Below, in pieces: positions 18,918 to 27,051 of a stretch of DNA of 64,000 bases; positions within the stretch are counted from its first letter, which is position 1; every line of letters begins with the position of its first letter. The notes under the pieces are model-generated. The model was not told where the DNA came from. It saw only the letters and a program-made list of their open reading frames with translations, and searched no databases. Source of the stretch: Nostocoides sp. GTDB taxonomy: Bacteria > Actinomycetota > Actinomycetes > Actinomycetales > Dermatophilaceae. Made by a program: the position numbers and the translations under genes. Location: assembly GCA_016702415.1 (NCBI GenBank), contig JADJEA010000025.1:160060-224059 (forward strand), written 5' to 3'.

Positions 18918-20191
18918 GCCCCGCCCGCCTGGGTGGCGCGCGCGGCATACGGCTTGAGCAAGTGACGGGCGACGACACCGAGATGGACTTCGTCGGGTCC
19001 GTCGGCCAGGCGCAGGGAGCGGGCGCCGGCATACGCCGCCGCGAGCGGGAAGTCGGTGCTCATCCCGCCGCCGCCGTGGATCTGGATGGCGAGGTCGATG
19101 ACATCGCAGGCCATCTGCGGCACCGCGGCCTTGATCTCCGAGACCTCGGACAGCGCCCCGGCGGTCCCGTACGTGTCGAGCTTCCACGCCGCGTGGAGGA
19201 CATGCAATCGGGCCTGGTTGATGGCGATGCGCGCCTTGGCGAGCTTCTCGCGGTTGCCACCGAGATTGACCAGCGGCTTGCCGAAGGCGACGCGCGATGT
19301 CCCACGCAGACAAGCGAGTTCGAGCGCGCGCTCGGCGAGTCCGATCAAGCGCATGCAGTGGTGGACCCGCCCCGGGCCCAGGCGACCCTGGGCGATCGCG
19401 AACGCCTGACCCGGTCCGCCGATGATCGCCTCGACCGGCAGACGGACGTCGGTGAGGGTGACCTCGCCATGGCCGAGCGGCTCGTCATACACCCCGAGGG
19501 CGGTGAGCATCCGCTCGATCCGGACCCCGGGGGCGTCCATCGGGACCAGGACCATCGAGTGCTGGTGGTGGCGATCGGCGCTCTCGTCGGTCAGCGCCAT
19601 ATAGATCCCGACCTTGCAATCAGGGTGACCGGCCCCGGAGGACCACCACTTGCGTCCGTTGAGGACCACCTCGTCGCCCTCGATCCGCGCGGTCGCCGCC
19701 ATATTCGTCGCGTCGGACGAGGCGACACCGGGCTCGGTCATGAGGAAGGCGCTGCGAATCCGCCCGTCCAGCAAGGGCTCCAGCCACTGGTCCTTCTGCG
19801 CCTGGGAGCCGTACTTGAGGATGACCTCCATGTTGCCGGTGTCCGGGGCATTGGAGTTGAAGATCAGCGGGGCATAGAAGCTGCGGCCCATCTGCTCGGC
19901 GACCGGCGCGTAGTCGAGATTGCTCAGGCCGGTGCCGCCGTCGGTGCCGAACTTCGCGGCATACGGCCCCTCGTGGCCGGCGGGGAGGAAGAGGTTCCAC
20001 AACCCCTGGGCCCGGGCCTTGGCCTTGAGCTGGTCGATCACCGGGCTCGGGGCCCACGAATCCTCGCCGCGCGCCCGGCGGGCGGCGATGTCGGCGTCGA
20101 GGTCGCGCTCGACGGGCTCGATCTCGGCGTCGATGAAGGCCCGGACCCGGGCGGTCAGGTCGGCGGCACGCGGTGACGGGGTGAAATCCAT
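18914..20191 (-). CDS. Acyl-CoA dehydrogenase
   Basis: A 425-residue flavoprotein of the acyl-CoA dehydrogenase family, ACAD10/11-like subgroup. Visible motifs: FLMTEPGVASSDATN (substrate/FAD-binding beta domain), GRKWWSSGA, RVHHCMRLIG, and the C-terminal QIHGGGGMSTDFPLA with active-site region. Oxidises acyl-CoA to enoyl-CoA. First gene of the operon; a palindromic TetR-type operator and the divergent TetR gene lie directly upstream. Confidence 0.93.
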   Translation of the reverse strand: MDFTPSPRAADLTARVRAFIDAEIEPVERDLDADIAARRARGEDSWAPSPVIDQLKAKARAQGLWNLFLPAGHEGPYAAKFGTDGGTGLSNLDYAPVAEQMGRSFYAPLIFNSNAPDTGNMEVILKYGSQAQKDQWLEPLLDGRIRSAFLMTEPGVASSDATNMAATARIEGDEVVLNGRKWWSSGAGHPDCKVGIYMALTDESADRHHQHSMVLVPMDAPGVRIERMLTALGVYDEPLGHGEVTLTDVRLPVEAIIGGPGQAFAIAQGRLGPGRVHHCMRLIGLAERALELACLRGTSRVAFGKPLVNLGGNREKLAKARIAINQARLHVLHAAWKLDTYGTAGALSEVSEIKAAVPQMACDVIDLAIQIHGGGGMSTDFPLAAAYAGARSLRLADGPDEVHLGVVARHLLKPYAARATQAGGA

Positions 20192-20209
20192 GCCTTGACC
20201 CTAGCGGCT

Positions 20210-20228
20210 TATTGAGCAATGCTCAATA
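20210..20228. promoter_or_regulatory. TetR-type operator palindrome
   Basis: TATTGAGCAATGCTCAATA: perfect 9-bp arms around a single central base. It lies 18 bp from the acyl-CoA dehydrogenase start and overlaps the first possible start of the divergent TetR gene, the expected place for an autoregulated repressor site. Confidence 0.75.
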
Positions 20229-20230
20229 GT

Positions 20231-20848
20231 ATGCCGCGCCACAGTTCCGAACCCCCCGCCTCCCGGGCGCGAATGACCCCCGAGGAACGCCGGCGGCAAC
20301 TGCTCGGGATCGGCCTGCGCAAGTTCGTCGACCGGCCGGTGCAGGAGTTGTCGCTCGACGAGGTCGCCGCCGAGGCGGGGGTGTCCCGGGGCCTGCTCTT
20401 CCACTACTTCCCGACCAAGACCGCCTATCACGAGGCGGTCGTCGCCGCCGCGGGGCGCCGGGTGCTCCGGACGCTACGCCCCGACGACGGCGTCACAGGC
20501 GAGGCGGCGGTGCGGCAGATCGTCGAGCGCTTCGTCGCCCAGGTCGATCGCCGCCGGGGCTTCTATCTCGCCTTCGTCTACGGTCAGATCGGCCTTCCCG
20601 CCGGTGCCGCCGGGCCGCGCCAGGACGTGGCGATCGGGTTGCGCCGCAATATCTCCGGCCTCGTGTGCACCGCGATGGGGTATGCCGCTCCGCTCACCCC
20701 CGTCGTCCACGCCTGGGTCGCCTATGTCGAAGACCTCGCCCTCCAGCACACCGAGCCGGGCACGTCGTGGGGGGCCGGCACGGCCCCTCTCGTCGACCAT
20801 TGCGTCGCGCTGCTCCCGGTCCTGGTCGCGCTCGGCCCCCCGGCGTGA
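20231..20848 (+). CDS. TetR-family transcriptional regulator
   Basis: About 205 residues with an N-terminal helix-turn-helix (EVAAEAGVSRGLLFHYFPTK) and a divergent ligand-binding domain. Divergent to the acyl-CoA dehydrogenase operon and next to the palindrome, so it probably represses that operon in response to an acyl-CoA or related ligand. Start choices are 20219 (inside the palindrome), 20231 and 20273 (MTPEERR); no ribosome-binding site decides, and a leaderless transcript is possible. I use 20231. Confidence 0.85.
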   Translation: MPRHSSEPPASRARMTPEERRRQLLGIGLRKFVDRPVQELSLDEVAAEAGVSRGLLFHYFPTKTAYHEAVVAAAGRRVLRTLRPDDGVTGEAAVRQIVERFVAQVDRRRGFYLAFVYGQIGLPAGAAGPRQDVAIGLRRNISGLVCTAMGYAAPLTPVVHAWVAYVEDLALQHTEPGTSWGAGTAPLVDHCVALLPVLVALGPPA

Positions 20849-20868
20849 CGGCGAGAAGGGCGGTGAGG

Positions 20869-21543
20869 TCAGGCGGCCGGAGGGGTGCGCAGGGCGGTGA
20901 CGACGTCGGCATACATCCGGGACTTGATCGTGCCCAGGGTGAGGCGGTCCTTGCCGGCCAAGGCACGGACCCGGTCGGCCGCGGCCGCGGCGAGCGACTC
21001 CAGGGGAGCGACCCCGTCGACGATGCCGTATGCCGCGGCCTCCTCCCCACCGAACCGGTGCCCCGTCGTCATGCTCGCCACCGCCGCCTGGGGGGTGAGC
21101 TTGCCCTGGATCAGGGCGGACATCCCCTCGGTGAACGGGATGCGAATGTCGGCCTCCGGCAGACAGAAATAGCCACGGTCGGTGCGCATGATCCGGAAGT
21201 CGTGCGCGAGCGCGAGCATCGCCCCGGCGCCGAAGGCGTGTCCGTTGAGCGCCGCGATGGTCGGGACCGGGAGGGTGAGGATGGTGGCGAGGAGATCCTG
21301 GACGCGCGCGGCATACGTGAAGAAGTCGCCGGGGTGGGCCATGACCCACTCGAGGTCGAGGCCATTGGAATAGAACTTCCCCGACCCGATTGTGACAAGG
21401 GCGACCGGCTCGGTCGACGCGGTCACCCGAGCGACGAGCCCCTCCGCCTCCTCCAGCCACGTCGGTGAGAAGCGGTTCTCGTCGTCGCCGAGATCGAGGG
21501 TCCAGACCGGTCCGTCCGTGGTGAGCGCAGGCACGCGCCCCAT
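20869..21543 (-). CDS. Enoyl-CoA hydratase/isomerase family protein
   Basis: A 224-residue crotonase-fold protein: GSGKFYSNGLDLEW, the oxyanion-hole segment ALNGHAFGAGAMLALAHDFRIM, and PFTEGMSALI. It resembles enoyl-CoA delta-isomerase-like members; the usual catalytic Glu pair is not obvious. Start MGRVPALTT at 21543 gives normal family length; a longer start is possible. Divergent from an IclR regulator that may control it. Confidence 0.87.
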   Translation of the reverse strand: MGRVPALTTDGPVWTLDLGDDENRFSPTWLEEAEGLVARVTASTEPVALVTIGSGKFYSNGLDLEWVMAHPGDFFTYAARVQDLLATILTLPVPTIAALNGHAFGAGAMLALAHDFRIMRTDRGYFCLPEADIRIPFTEGMSALIQGKLTPQAAVASMTTGHRFGGEEAAAYGIVDGVAPLESLAAAAADRVRALAGKDRLTLGTIKSRMYADVVTALRTPPAA

Positions 21544-21631
21544 CGCAACACGAAGCGGCCACCCCGGGGAAGCCGTCCCATGCGAGACGTCGCTCACGCC
21601 CTCCGTGGCCCCGGTGCGGCACACCCGTCAG

Positions 21632-22513
21632 GTGACCAACGCCCCGGCAGCCGGCCACGCGCTCGACATCCTGACGCTGCTCGCTTCGCACGGCGAGCCG
21701 ATGCCGGCCGCGGCGATCGCGCGCGACCTGGGGCTGCCGCGCTCCTCCGTCTATCACCTGCTCACCGTGCTGGCCGACCGCGGCTTCGTCTCCCACCTGC
21801 CCGAGGCACGCCGATACGGGCTGGGGCGCACGGCATACGAGATCGGGTCGGCGTTCTCGCGACAGGGGCCACTGCAGCGGCGCGCCCGCCCGATCCTCAC
21901 GCGCCTGGTCGACCGGACCGGCGTCAACGGGCATTTCGCGGTGCTCCACGGGACGGACGTTCTCTATCTCATCGAGGAACGCGCCACCGGCCGCCCACCC
22001 CTGGTCACCGACGTCGGCGTGCGGCTGCCCGCAACCCTCACCGCGAGCGGTATGGCGCTCCTGGCCGCCCTCCCCCCGCGCCAGGTCCGCGCCCTCTTCC
22101 CCACGAAAGACGCTCTCGTGCAACGCGACTCACGCGGACCCACCACGCTGCAGGCGCTCAAGGCCGCTCTCGTCGACACCCGTGCCAGGGGGTATGCCGT
22201 GGAACGCCACACCGTCAGCCCCGGCCTCGCCTCCGTCGCCCGCGCCGTGCTGGATCACACCGGCCACCCGGTCGGGGCCTTTGCCCTCACCTTCCCGGTA
22301 GAGGAAGTCGACGCCACGGCCGAGGCGCGCCTGGCGGGCGACGTCGGCGACGCTGCCCAGGTGCTCACCGCCAGGATCGGCGGGCGCGTCGAGCGGGCCC
22401 AAGCCGTGGCCGAGCAAGAGGCCACCAGTCGCCACGCTCGGGGGGGATACGCCCCGAGACGCCGCATGATCCGGGCGTTCGGCGGCCATCCACCCGTGAG
22501 TCCGAATCAGTAG
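21632..22513 (+). CDS. IclR-family transcriptional regulator
   Basis: About 293 residues: N-terminal winged helix (HALDILTLLA, GLPRSSVYHLLTVLADRGF) and an IclR effector domain (RPILTRLVDRTGVNGHFAVL, RGYAVERHTVSPGLASVARAVLD). GTG 21632 is taken as start; GTG 21614 is equally possible. The tail after about residue 250 is basic and may be disordered. Divergent from the enoyl-CoA hydratase-like gene, its probable target. It could alternatively serve the hut genes, whose palindromes are unassigned, but distance argues against it. Confidence 0.85.
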   Translation: MTNAPAAGHALDILTLLASHGEPMPAAAIARDLGLPRSSVYHLLTVLADRGFVSHLPEARRYGLGRTAYEIGSAFSRQGPLQRRARPILTRLVDRTGVNGHFAVLHGTDVLYLIEERATGRPPLVTDVGVRLPATLTASGMALLAALPPRQVRALFPTKDALVQRDSRGPTTLQALKAALVDTRARGYAVERHTVSPGLASVARAVLDHTGHPVGAFALTFPVEEVDATAEARLAGDVGDAAQVLTARIGGRVERAQAVAEQEATSRHARGGYAPRRRMIRAFGGHPPVSPNQ

Positions 22514-22571
22514 GCGGGTTCGGGCAGCCCGGAGTCTTCCGGCCTCCCACCCGATCGCTTGCGGGACCCGA

Positions 22572-23631
22572 TCACCCAGGAAGTGGTCCAGACAGACGCC
22601 GACGGCGGACGGAGGAGAGGAACCCGGCCCCGATGAACGCGACCCCGACGAACCCCGTCACGACCTCGGGAATCTCGACGCGAGTCGTCGCTAGCAAGAT
22701 CAGCGCAAGGGTGCCAATGGCCCAATGGGCGCCATGATCCAAATAGACGAGTTCTTGGAGCGTGCCGCGTCGCACGATGAGGACCGTCAGCGTTCGGATG
22801 TACAACGCTCCGACCCCAAGACCGACGGCGATGATGATCGGGTCAGACGTGATGGCGAACGCCCCCACCACCCCATCCATCGAGAAGGACGCATCGAGAA
22901 CCTCGAGATACAGGAAGGTGAAAAATGCTGCCCGGCCCACGCGAATCACGACCGCGGCCGCCCGGCCTTTACCTCCACGGCTCTCGAGATCGCCCTCGAA
23001 GACCTCACCAAGGCTACTGGTCAGCAGATAGACGACGATGCCAACCGACCCCGCGATGACAACGGGGAGCTGCTGGTCCTGCGGGAAGGTGCTCTGGTAA
23101 CGGACAGGAGCGTGCCGGAGAGCCACCACGACCGCGAAGCTGGTCCAGGTCGCCCGAGCTTGCCCAGTTGCTCTTCGATGCGGCCGCAGCCATCGGATCT
23201 CACGTTCCTCGAAGATGAAATTGAGGAAGACCAGAGCAAGAGGAACATTCCCCAAAGGCGGCAATCATCGGGTGGGCCTCATGAAGCAAGAAGCCGTATG
23301 TCCCGGGCACGTCCGGATCACCGCGATCGAGAGCCAATTGCAACGCACGCCCAGGACCAATCCCGGCGGTGAACCACACAATGACGAAAGGAATCACCAG
23401 GCGCATCCCGAAGACCGCAATGATGACGCCGAACGTCAGGAAGAGGCGCTGCCATTGCTCGTTCATCAAATGGAGGACCTTGGCATTAACCACCGCATTA
23501 TCGAACGAGAGAGAGATCTCGAGAACGATCAGAATAATCGTGGTGAGCGCAGCGGCGGGCCCGGCATAGAACACGCTGGCCCCCGCCCCGAGAGCGGTGA
23601 AGAGCAGGGGCCAGCGAAGTGTCTTGATCAC
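22572..23631 (-). pseudogene. TerC-superfamily (DUF475) membrane protein, frameshifted
   Basis: Integral membrane protein related to tellurite-resistance TerC. The first part (23631 to about 23245) has the signature LEISLSFDNAVVNAKVL and several helices; the second (about 23090 to 22572) has SLGEVFEG, LEVLDASFSMDGVVGAFAI and three helices. Homology moves through three frames between about 23245 and 23090; one missing G at 23243 and one extra base soon after explain the first two jumps. The protein may be intact in the organism. Last gene of the TerD/tubulin operon, 16 bases after terD. TerC proteins are membrane partners of TerD in metal and stress responses. Confidence 0.75.
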
Positions 23632-23647
23632 GTCAACGCCGCATCAC

Positions 23648-24202
23648 TCAGCTGAGTCCGTGTGCGGCCACGGCGCCCGCGAGTCCGCCGGCGATGAACT
23701 CCCCGATAGCCCGGAAATGCCAGTCCGCGCCGTCTCGATAAAGCTCGCCGAAGATGAGGCAGTCCTGCCCGTCGCCGTTCTCGGTCAGGGAGTATCGTGC
23801 GAGTTCCGAGCTGTCGGTGCTGTTGACCACCCGGATGTAGGCCCCGCTGACGACGCCGAAGTGCACGCCTAGCGCCTGGGCGTTGTGGATGCTTACGAGG
23901 AAGCGGACCGACGCTGCCTGATTAGGGACGAGCGAGAGCTGAACATTGAGCTGCTCGGCGTCTCCGCCACCCGTCCGTTCGTCTCCCATGTGCTGGATGG
24001 CACCAGTGGGGCTCAAGAGGTTGTTGTAGAAGACGAAGTCAAGAGGGGACAGCGCCTTGCCTCCGGGGCCGCAGATCACGGCCGACGCGTCGAGGTCGGC
24101 CTCCGTGTCCCAGCCAAGAGCAACCTGGACGTGGTCGAGAGGAGTGGGCCCAGCCTCTTTCGCGAGGTTGATCGTCCCACCCTTATTGAGATTGATTCCC
24201 AT
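23648..24202 (-). CDS. TerD-family protein (second copy)
   Basis: A 184-residue TerD-domain protein: MGINLNKGG start, the DLDASAVICG block, FVFYNNLLSPTGAIQHMGDERTG, and FGELYRDGADWHFRAIG near the end. TerD proteins bind Ca2+ through acidic residues in such blocks and act in tellurite, phage and stress resistance. About half identical by eye to the next gene upstream, so a tandem duplication. Spaced 30 bases from it. Confidence 0.93.
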   Translation of the reverse strand: MGINLNKGGTINLAKEAGPTPLDHVQVALGWDTEADLDASAVICGPGGKALSPLDFVFYNNLLSPTGAIQHMGDERTGGGDAEQLNVQLSLVPNQAASVRFLVSIHNAQALGVHFGVVSGAYIRVVNSTDSSELARYSLTENGDGQDCLIFGELYRDGADWHFRAIGEFIAGGLAGAVAAHGLS

Positions 24203-24232
24203 TGTATGTCTCCTTCGTGAGTTCTAATTTCG

Positions 24233-24814
24233 TCATCCGCCGACTAGGCCGTGCGCGGCCAACGCTCCGGCAAGTCCTCCCGGGGTGAAGTCTCCGATCG
24301 CCCTGAAGTGCCATTCGGCACCATCCCTGAACAACTCCCCGAAGACCAGACAGTCCTGCCCCGTCGCGCCTTGCGTGAGGGAAAAGCGAGCGAGCTCACG
24401 GTTGTCGGCTTGATTGACGACTCGGATAAATGCGTTGTTGACCAGCCCGAAGTGCTGGCCCCGGGAGGCGGCCTCGTGGATGCTCACGGCCACTCGAAGG
24501 CGCTCGATCGTGGGGGGAAGTTGACTGAGGGTGGCCAGCACTTGCTCGTCGTCGCCGTCGCCCTCCCCTGTGAGATTGTCGCCACAGTGAGTAACGGCAC
24601 CCGAGTAGTGAACCTTGTTGCCGTAGAAAACGAAGTCACCATCGGTTGCGCACCTTCCCCACGAGTCGGTGAGGAATACCGACGCATCCAGGTCGAATGG
24701 TGCGCCTGTGTCCGTTGGGTCCCAGCCGAGGCCGATGAGGATGTGGTCGAGGGGTGCCGGGCCTGACTCCTTTGCCAGGGAGACGACGCTACCCTTGGAA
24801 AGATTGATTGCCAT
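24233..24814 (-). CDS. TerD-family protein (first copy)
   Basis: A 193-residue TerD-domain protein: MAINLSKGS, PFDLDASVFLTD, DFVFYGNKVHYSGAVTHCGD, DDEQVLATLSQLP, and FGELFRDGAEWHFRAIGDF. Predicted Ca2+-binding cytoplasmic or membrane-peripheral stress protein. The ATG at 24814 is preceded by AAAGGCAG; a longer in-frame start lacks TerD similarity. Lies 41 bases after the GTPase gene. In the proposed system it would link the GTPase/vWA part to the TerC-like membrane protein. Confidence 0.93.
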   Translation of the reverse strand: MAINLSKGSVVSLAKESGPAPLDHILIGLGWDPTDTGAPFDLDASVFLTDSWGRCATDGDFVFYGNKVHYSGAVTHCGDNLTGEGDGDDEQVLATLSQLPPTIERLRVAVSIHEAASRGQHFGLVNNAFIRVVNQADNRELARFSLTQGATGQDCLVFGELFRDGAEWHFRAIGDFTPGGLAGALAAHGLVGG

Positions 24815-24855
24815 GAGCTCTGCCTTTCTAGTGTGTACGGTGGTCCGGGTGAGGT

Positions 24856-26016
24856 TCAGCTGATCGAAGGGATGACTCCCTTCTGATTGAGAATCCACAT
24901 GAGGGGATCGAGGACTCTGAATGGAGTGATGCCGTGGGGAGGCAGGAGCTCTCCGTTTGCCGCGTCACCCAGGGCAGACGTCGCAAAGAAGCGATGCGGC
25001 AGGATGACCTTGGTCGCGGGATTCTCAATCATATTGACGATCACCGTGCCATTGAGAAGCATCAAGGCCGAGCGCACTTCCTCACTGAGGACCTGGGCAG
25101 TCTCCTCGTCATAACCGACTTGGCCATTTGCTCGACGCGTGGGTGATTCGCGAGTCATTGCGGCGCCCGGATTGGCAAAGACCGGACTTATCGGGCTGTC
25201 CTGCTGGGCGAGCGCCTGGAGGGCGTCGACCTTTGCGAGGCAAATTGCCAAATGCGGGCGGCCGGTGCCTATGTGGCGCAAGACAGTCTGCAGGACCCGC
25301 TGGGGTTCGCCCCCCGATTCCCCCTGTTGAGGTAAGAGGCTCTCCAACGCGTCACGGATGCTCTGAATGGCGAGGGGATCGAACAGGAAGATCACGAGAT
25401 CAGCGCGGCCGAGGAAGCTCAGGTTGAGCTGACTGTCCTTCTCCAGATCCTCTCCCGCGATGTCCCGCAGCGCTAAGTAGCGTCGCCGGCCATTGAGCTG
25501 ACCCATGCTGTAAAGCAAGGATCTGGCTATGCTGGGCGGTGTTGCCGAGTAGGCGCGACCGGTCACCATCTGCTTCAGATACTCGGCGTTCTCGTCCGTT
25601 TCGGAGTACTTCTCCTCGTAATCCAGTGACGATCCCAATTCTTCTACAAGCTTTTCCAAGAACATCCGCATAACCCCGATAGAGACGGATTTGCCCGTGG
25701 CTCTGGCGCCCGCCAGTGCCACGCAGATAACATCGGATTCGGCGACGTCCTTTGGCATCGGAGCGTGGCAGACGGTGCACGTTCGCTCCAGCTGCTGACC
25801 ACACATGGCGCAGTACTGCTCTAATCGAGGCCGCCAAGCGCCTCTCCTATCCGTGGGTCGCCTCTCGGTTCTCGACTGCTTGATCGTCGCCTCTCGACCG
25901 AGGTAGGCCTTCAAGGGAGCGTCAGGTGTCTGCTCGCTCTTGCAATCTCGGGTGCAGCACTGCCACCGGGCCATTGATTGGTCGAGGTCACTGAAGCACA
26001 GAGGGCACTTGCTCAC
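24856..26016 (-). CDS. Zinc-ribbon GTPase, double-GTPase-2-like
   Basis: A 386-residue protein: N-terminal zinc ribbon (CPLCF, then CCTRDC), a second treble-clef/ribbon (CAMCGQQLERTCTVC, about residues 69-83), and a P-loop GTPase with GARATGKS (G1), LRDIAGED (DxxG, G3) and LAKVDAL in place of NKxD (G4). The arrangement matches the DO-GTPase2 family that travels with GAP1 proteins in Aravind-group conflict systems. The GTG start overlaps the vWA stop (GTGA), so translation is coupled. Function proposed: GTP-dependent switch of the system. Confidence 0.8.
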   Translation of the reverse strand: MSKCPLCFSDLDQSMARWQCCTRDCKSEQTPDAPLKAYLGREATIKQSRTERRPTDRRGAWRPRLEQYCAMCGQQLERTCTVCHAPMPKDVAESDVICVALAGARATGKSVSIGVMRMFLEKLVEELGSSLDYEEKYSETDENAEYLKQMVTGRAYSATPPSIARSLLYSMGQLNGRRRYLALRDIAGEDLEKDSQLNLSFLGRADLVIFLFDPLAIQSIRDALESLLPQQGESGGEPQRVLQTVLRHIGTGRPHLAICLAKVDALQALAQQDSPISPVFANPGAAMTRESPTRRANGQVGYDEETAQVLSEEVRSALMLLNGTVIVNMIENPATKVILPHRFFATSALGDAANGELLPPHGITPFRVLDPLMWILNQKGVIPSIS

Positions 26017-27014
26017 GAGGCGACCGCCCGGCCGCACGCGCTGTCTGCATCGAAGCAGCCGCGCAAGAGATCCTTCGCCAAGGCCGGGAGCCGCGAATCG
26101 TCAGCCAGTTTCAGCGGCCATACAGTCACATCGACAGGACCAACCGACGTAGGCGCGGTCGCTTCGTTGGCCAGAACGACGAGGTGGCGCGCTTGCATCA
26201 TCACGTCGGCGAAGTCGGCAAGCCGGCCAGGAACATCGTCGGTCACGAGATAGACCACCGTTGGCTCATTTCCCGTCGTGCTCGCGATCTCGGGCAGATC
26301 GAGGGAGGAAGCGAGTCGATACGGGGCGTCGTTCAGTGCCCTTTGAAGGTCTTCCACGTTCTCCATCCGCTGGGGCGGCGATGTCGCCAGATGCCACTCC
26401 AGGCGCTTGCTCTCGCCGCCAAGCACCGCATGAATTCCGATGAGTGCTTGGGCTGCCTCATTGAGGCTGCTTCGGGCGCGGGTCGTCTTCATGGACCCAG
26501 ACGCGTCCACGACAACGACCACGTGGGCGCGTTGGGCATCAGGCACGCTAGCGACGCCGAGGACATGCCGCGCGGCCGCAGCCATTTTGGCCGCCTGAGG
26601 AGGCAAATCCATACCCGGCGCGGCCGTGTTGCTCGGTCGATTGAGCGTGAGCCAGTCGTCGCTGACGACGAGGGTCACGATGTCGGCGTTCGGCATACCA
26701 CCCAGTCCGCCGACACTCCAGGTAATGGTGTCCAACCCAACGGACACGGTTACTTGGAGTGGGGGCCCGGGGGGAAATGCACTGCCGTCCACTCGAGCGG
26801 CGGAGATCGTCACCTCCTTCGGCAGGTCCCTGGCCGGACGATTGAACATGCCGAGGTATCCGCCAGCCTGTTGCGCCCACAGGCCAGCGATCGACGCGGC
26901 GGGATCAGTCGTTCTCAGACGCAGGAGAACCGGCTCGGAGCCGAGGCTAGCGGCCATCGATACCCGGCTTCGACGCACGCCGAGGGGCTGCGTCGTGAGT
27001 TCGTGATTCGTCAT
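26013..27014 (-). CDS. Cytoplasmic von Willebrand A-domain protein
   Basis: A 333-residue protein: N-terminal beta-rich region (about 1-160) and a C-terminal vWA domain whose metal-ion-dependent adhesion site is DASGSM in VVVVVDASGSM, with later TT and VYLVTDDVPG positions. No signal peptide or membrane segment, so cytoplasmic. ATG 27014 is preceded by GGGAGA at good spacing; longer in-frame starts lack one. Sits between GAP1 and the GTPase, overlapping the latter, and probably bridges them. Confidence 0.85.
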   Translation of the reverse strand: MTNHELTTQPLGVRRSRVSMAASLGSEPVLLRLRTTDPAASIAGLWAQQAGGYLGMFNRPARDLPKEVTISAARVDGSAFPPGPPLQVTVSVGLDTITWSVGGLGGMPNADIVTLVVSDDWLTLNRPSNTAAPGMDLPPQAAKMAAAARHVLGVASVPDAQRAHVVVVVDASGSMKTTRARSSLNEAAQALIGIHAVLGGESKRLEWHLATSPPQRMENVEDLQRALNDAPYRLASSLDLPEIASTTGNEPTVVYLVTDDVPGRLADFADVMMQARHLVVLANEATAPTSVGPVDVTVWPLKLADDSRLPALAKDLLRGCFDADSACGRAVAS

Positions 27015-27051
27015 TGACTTCTCCCTAGTGACTGTCGTGCCAGTTGCCTTG

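Noticed and set aside
18917..19313. N-terminal extension of the second SDR
   Set aside because: It lies inside the acyl-CoA dehydrogenase gene; the TGGASGLG motif and ATGA overlap fix the start at 18917.
21632..22513. IclR gene as the hut regulator
   Set aside because: It is 10 kb away, divergent from an enoyl-CoA hydratase-like gene, and its intergenic region lacks the hut palindrome.
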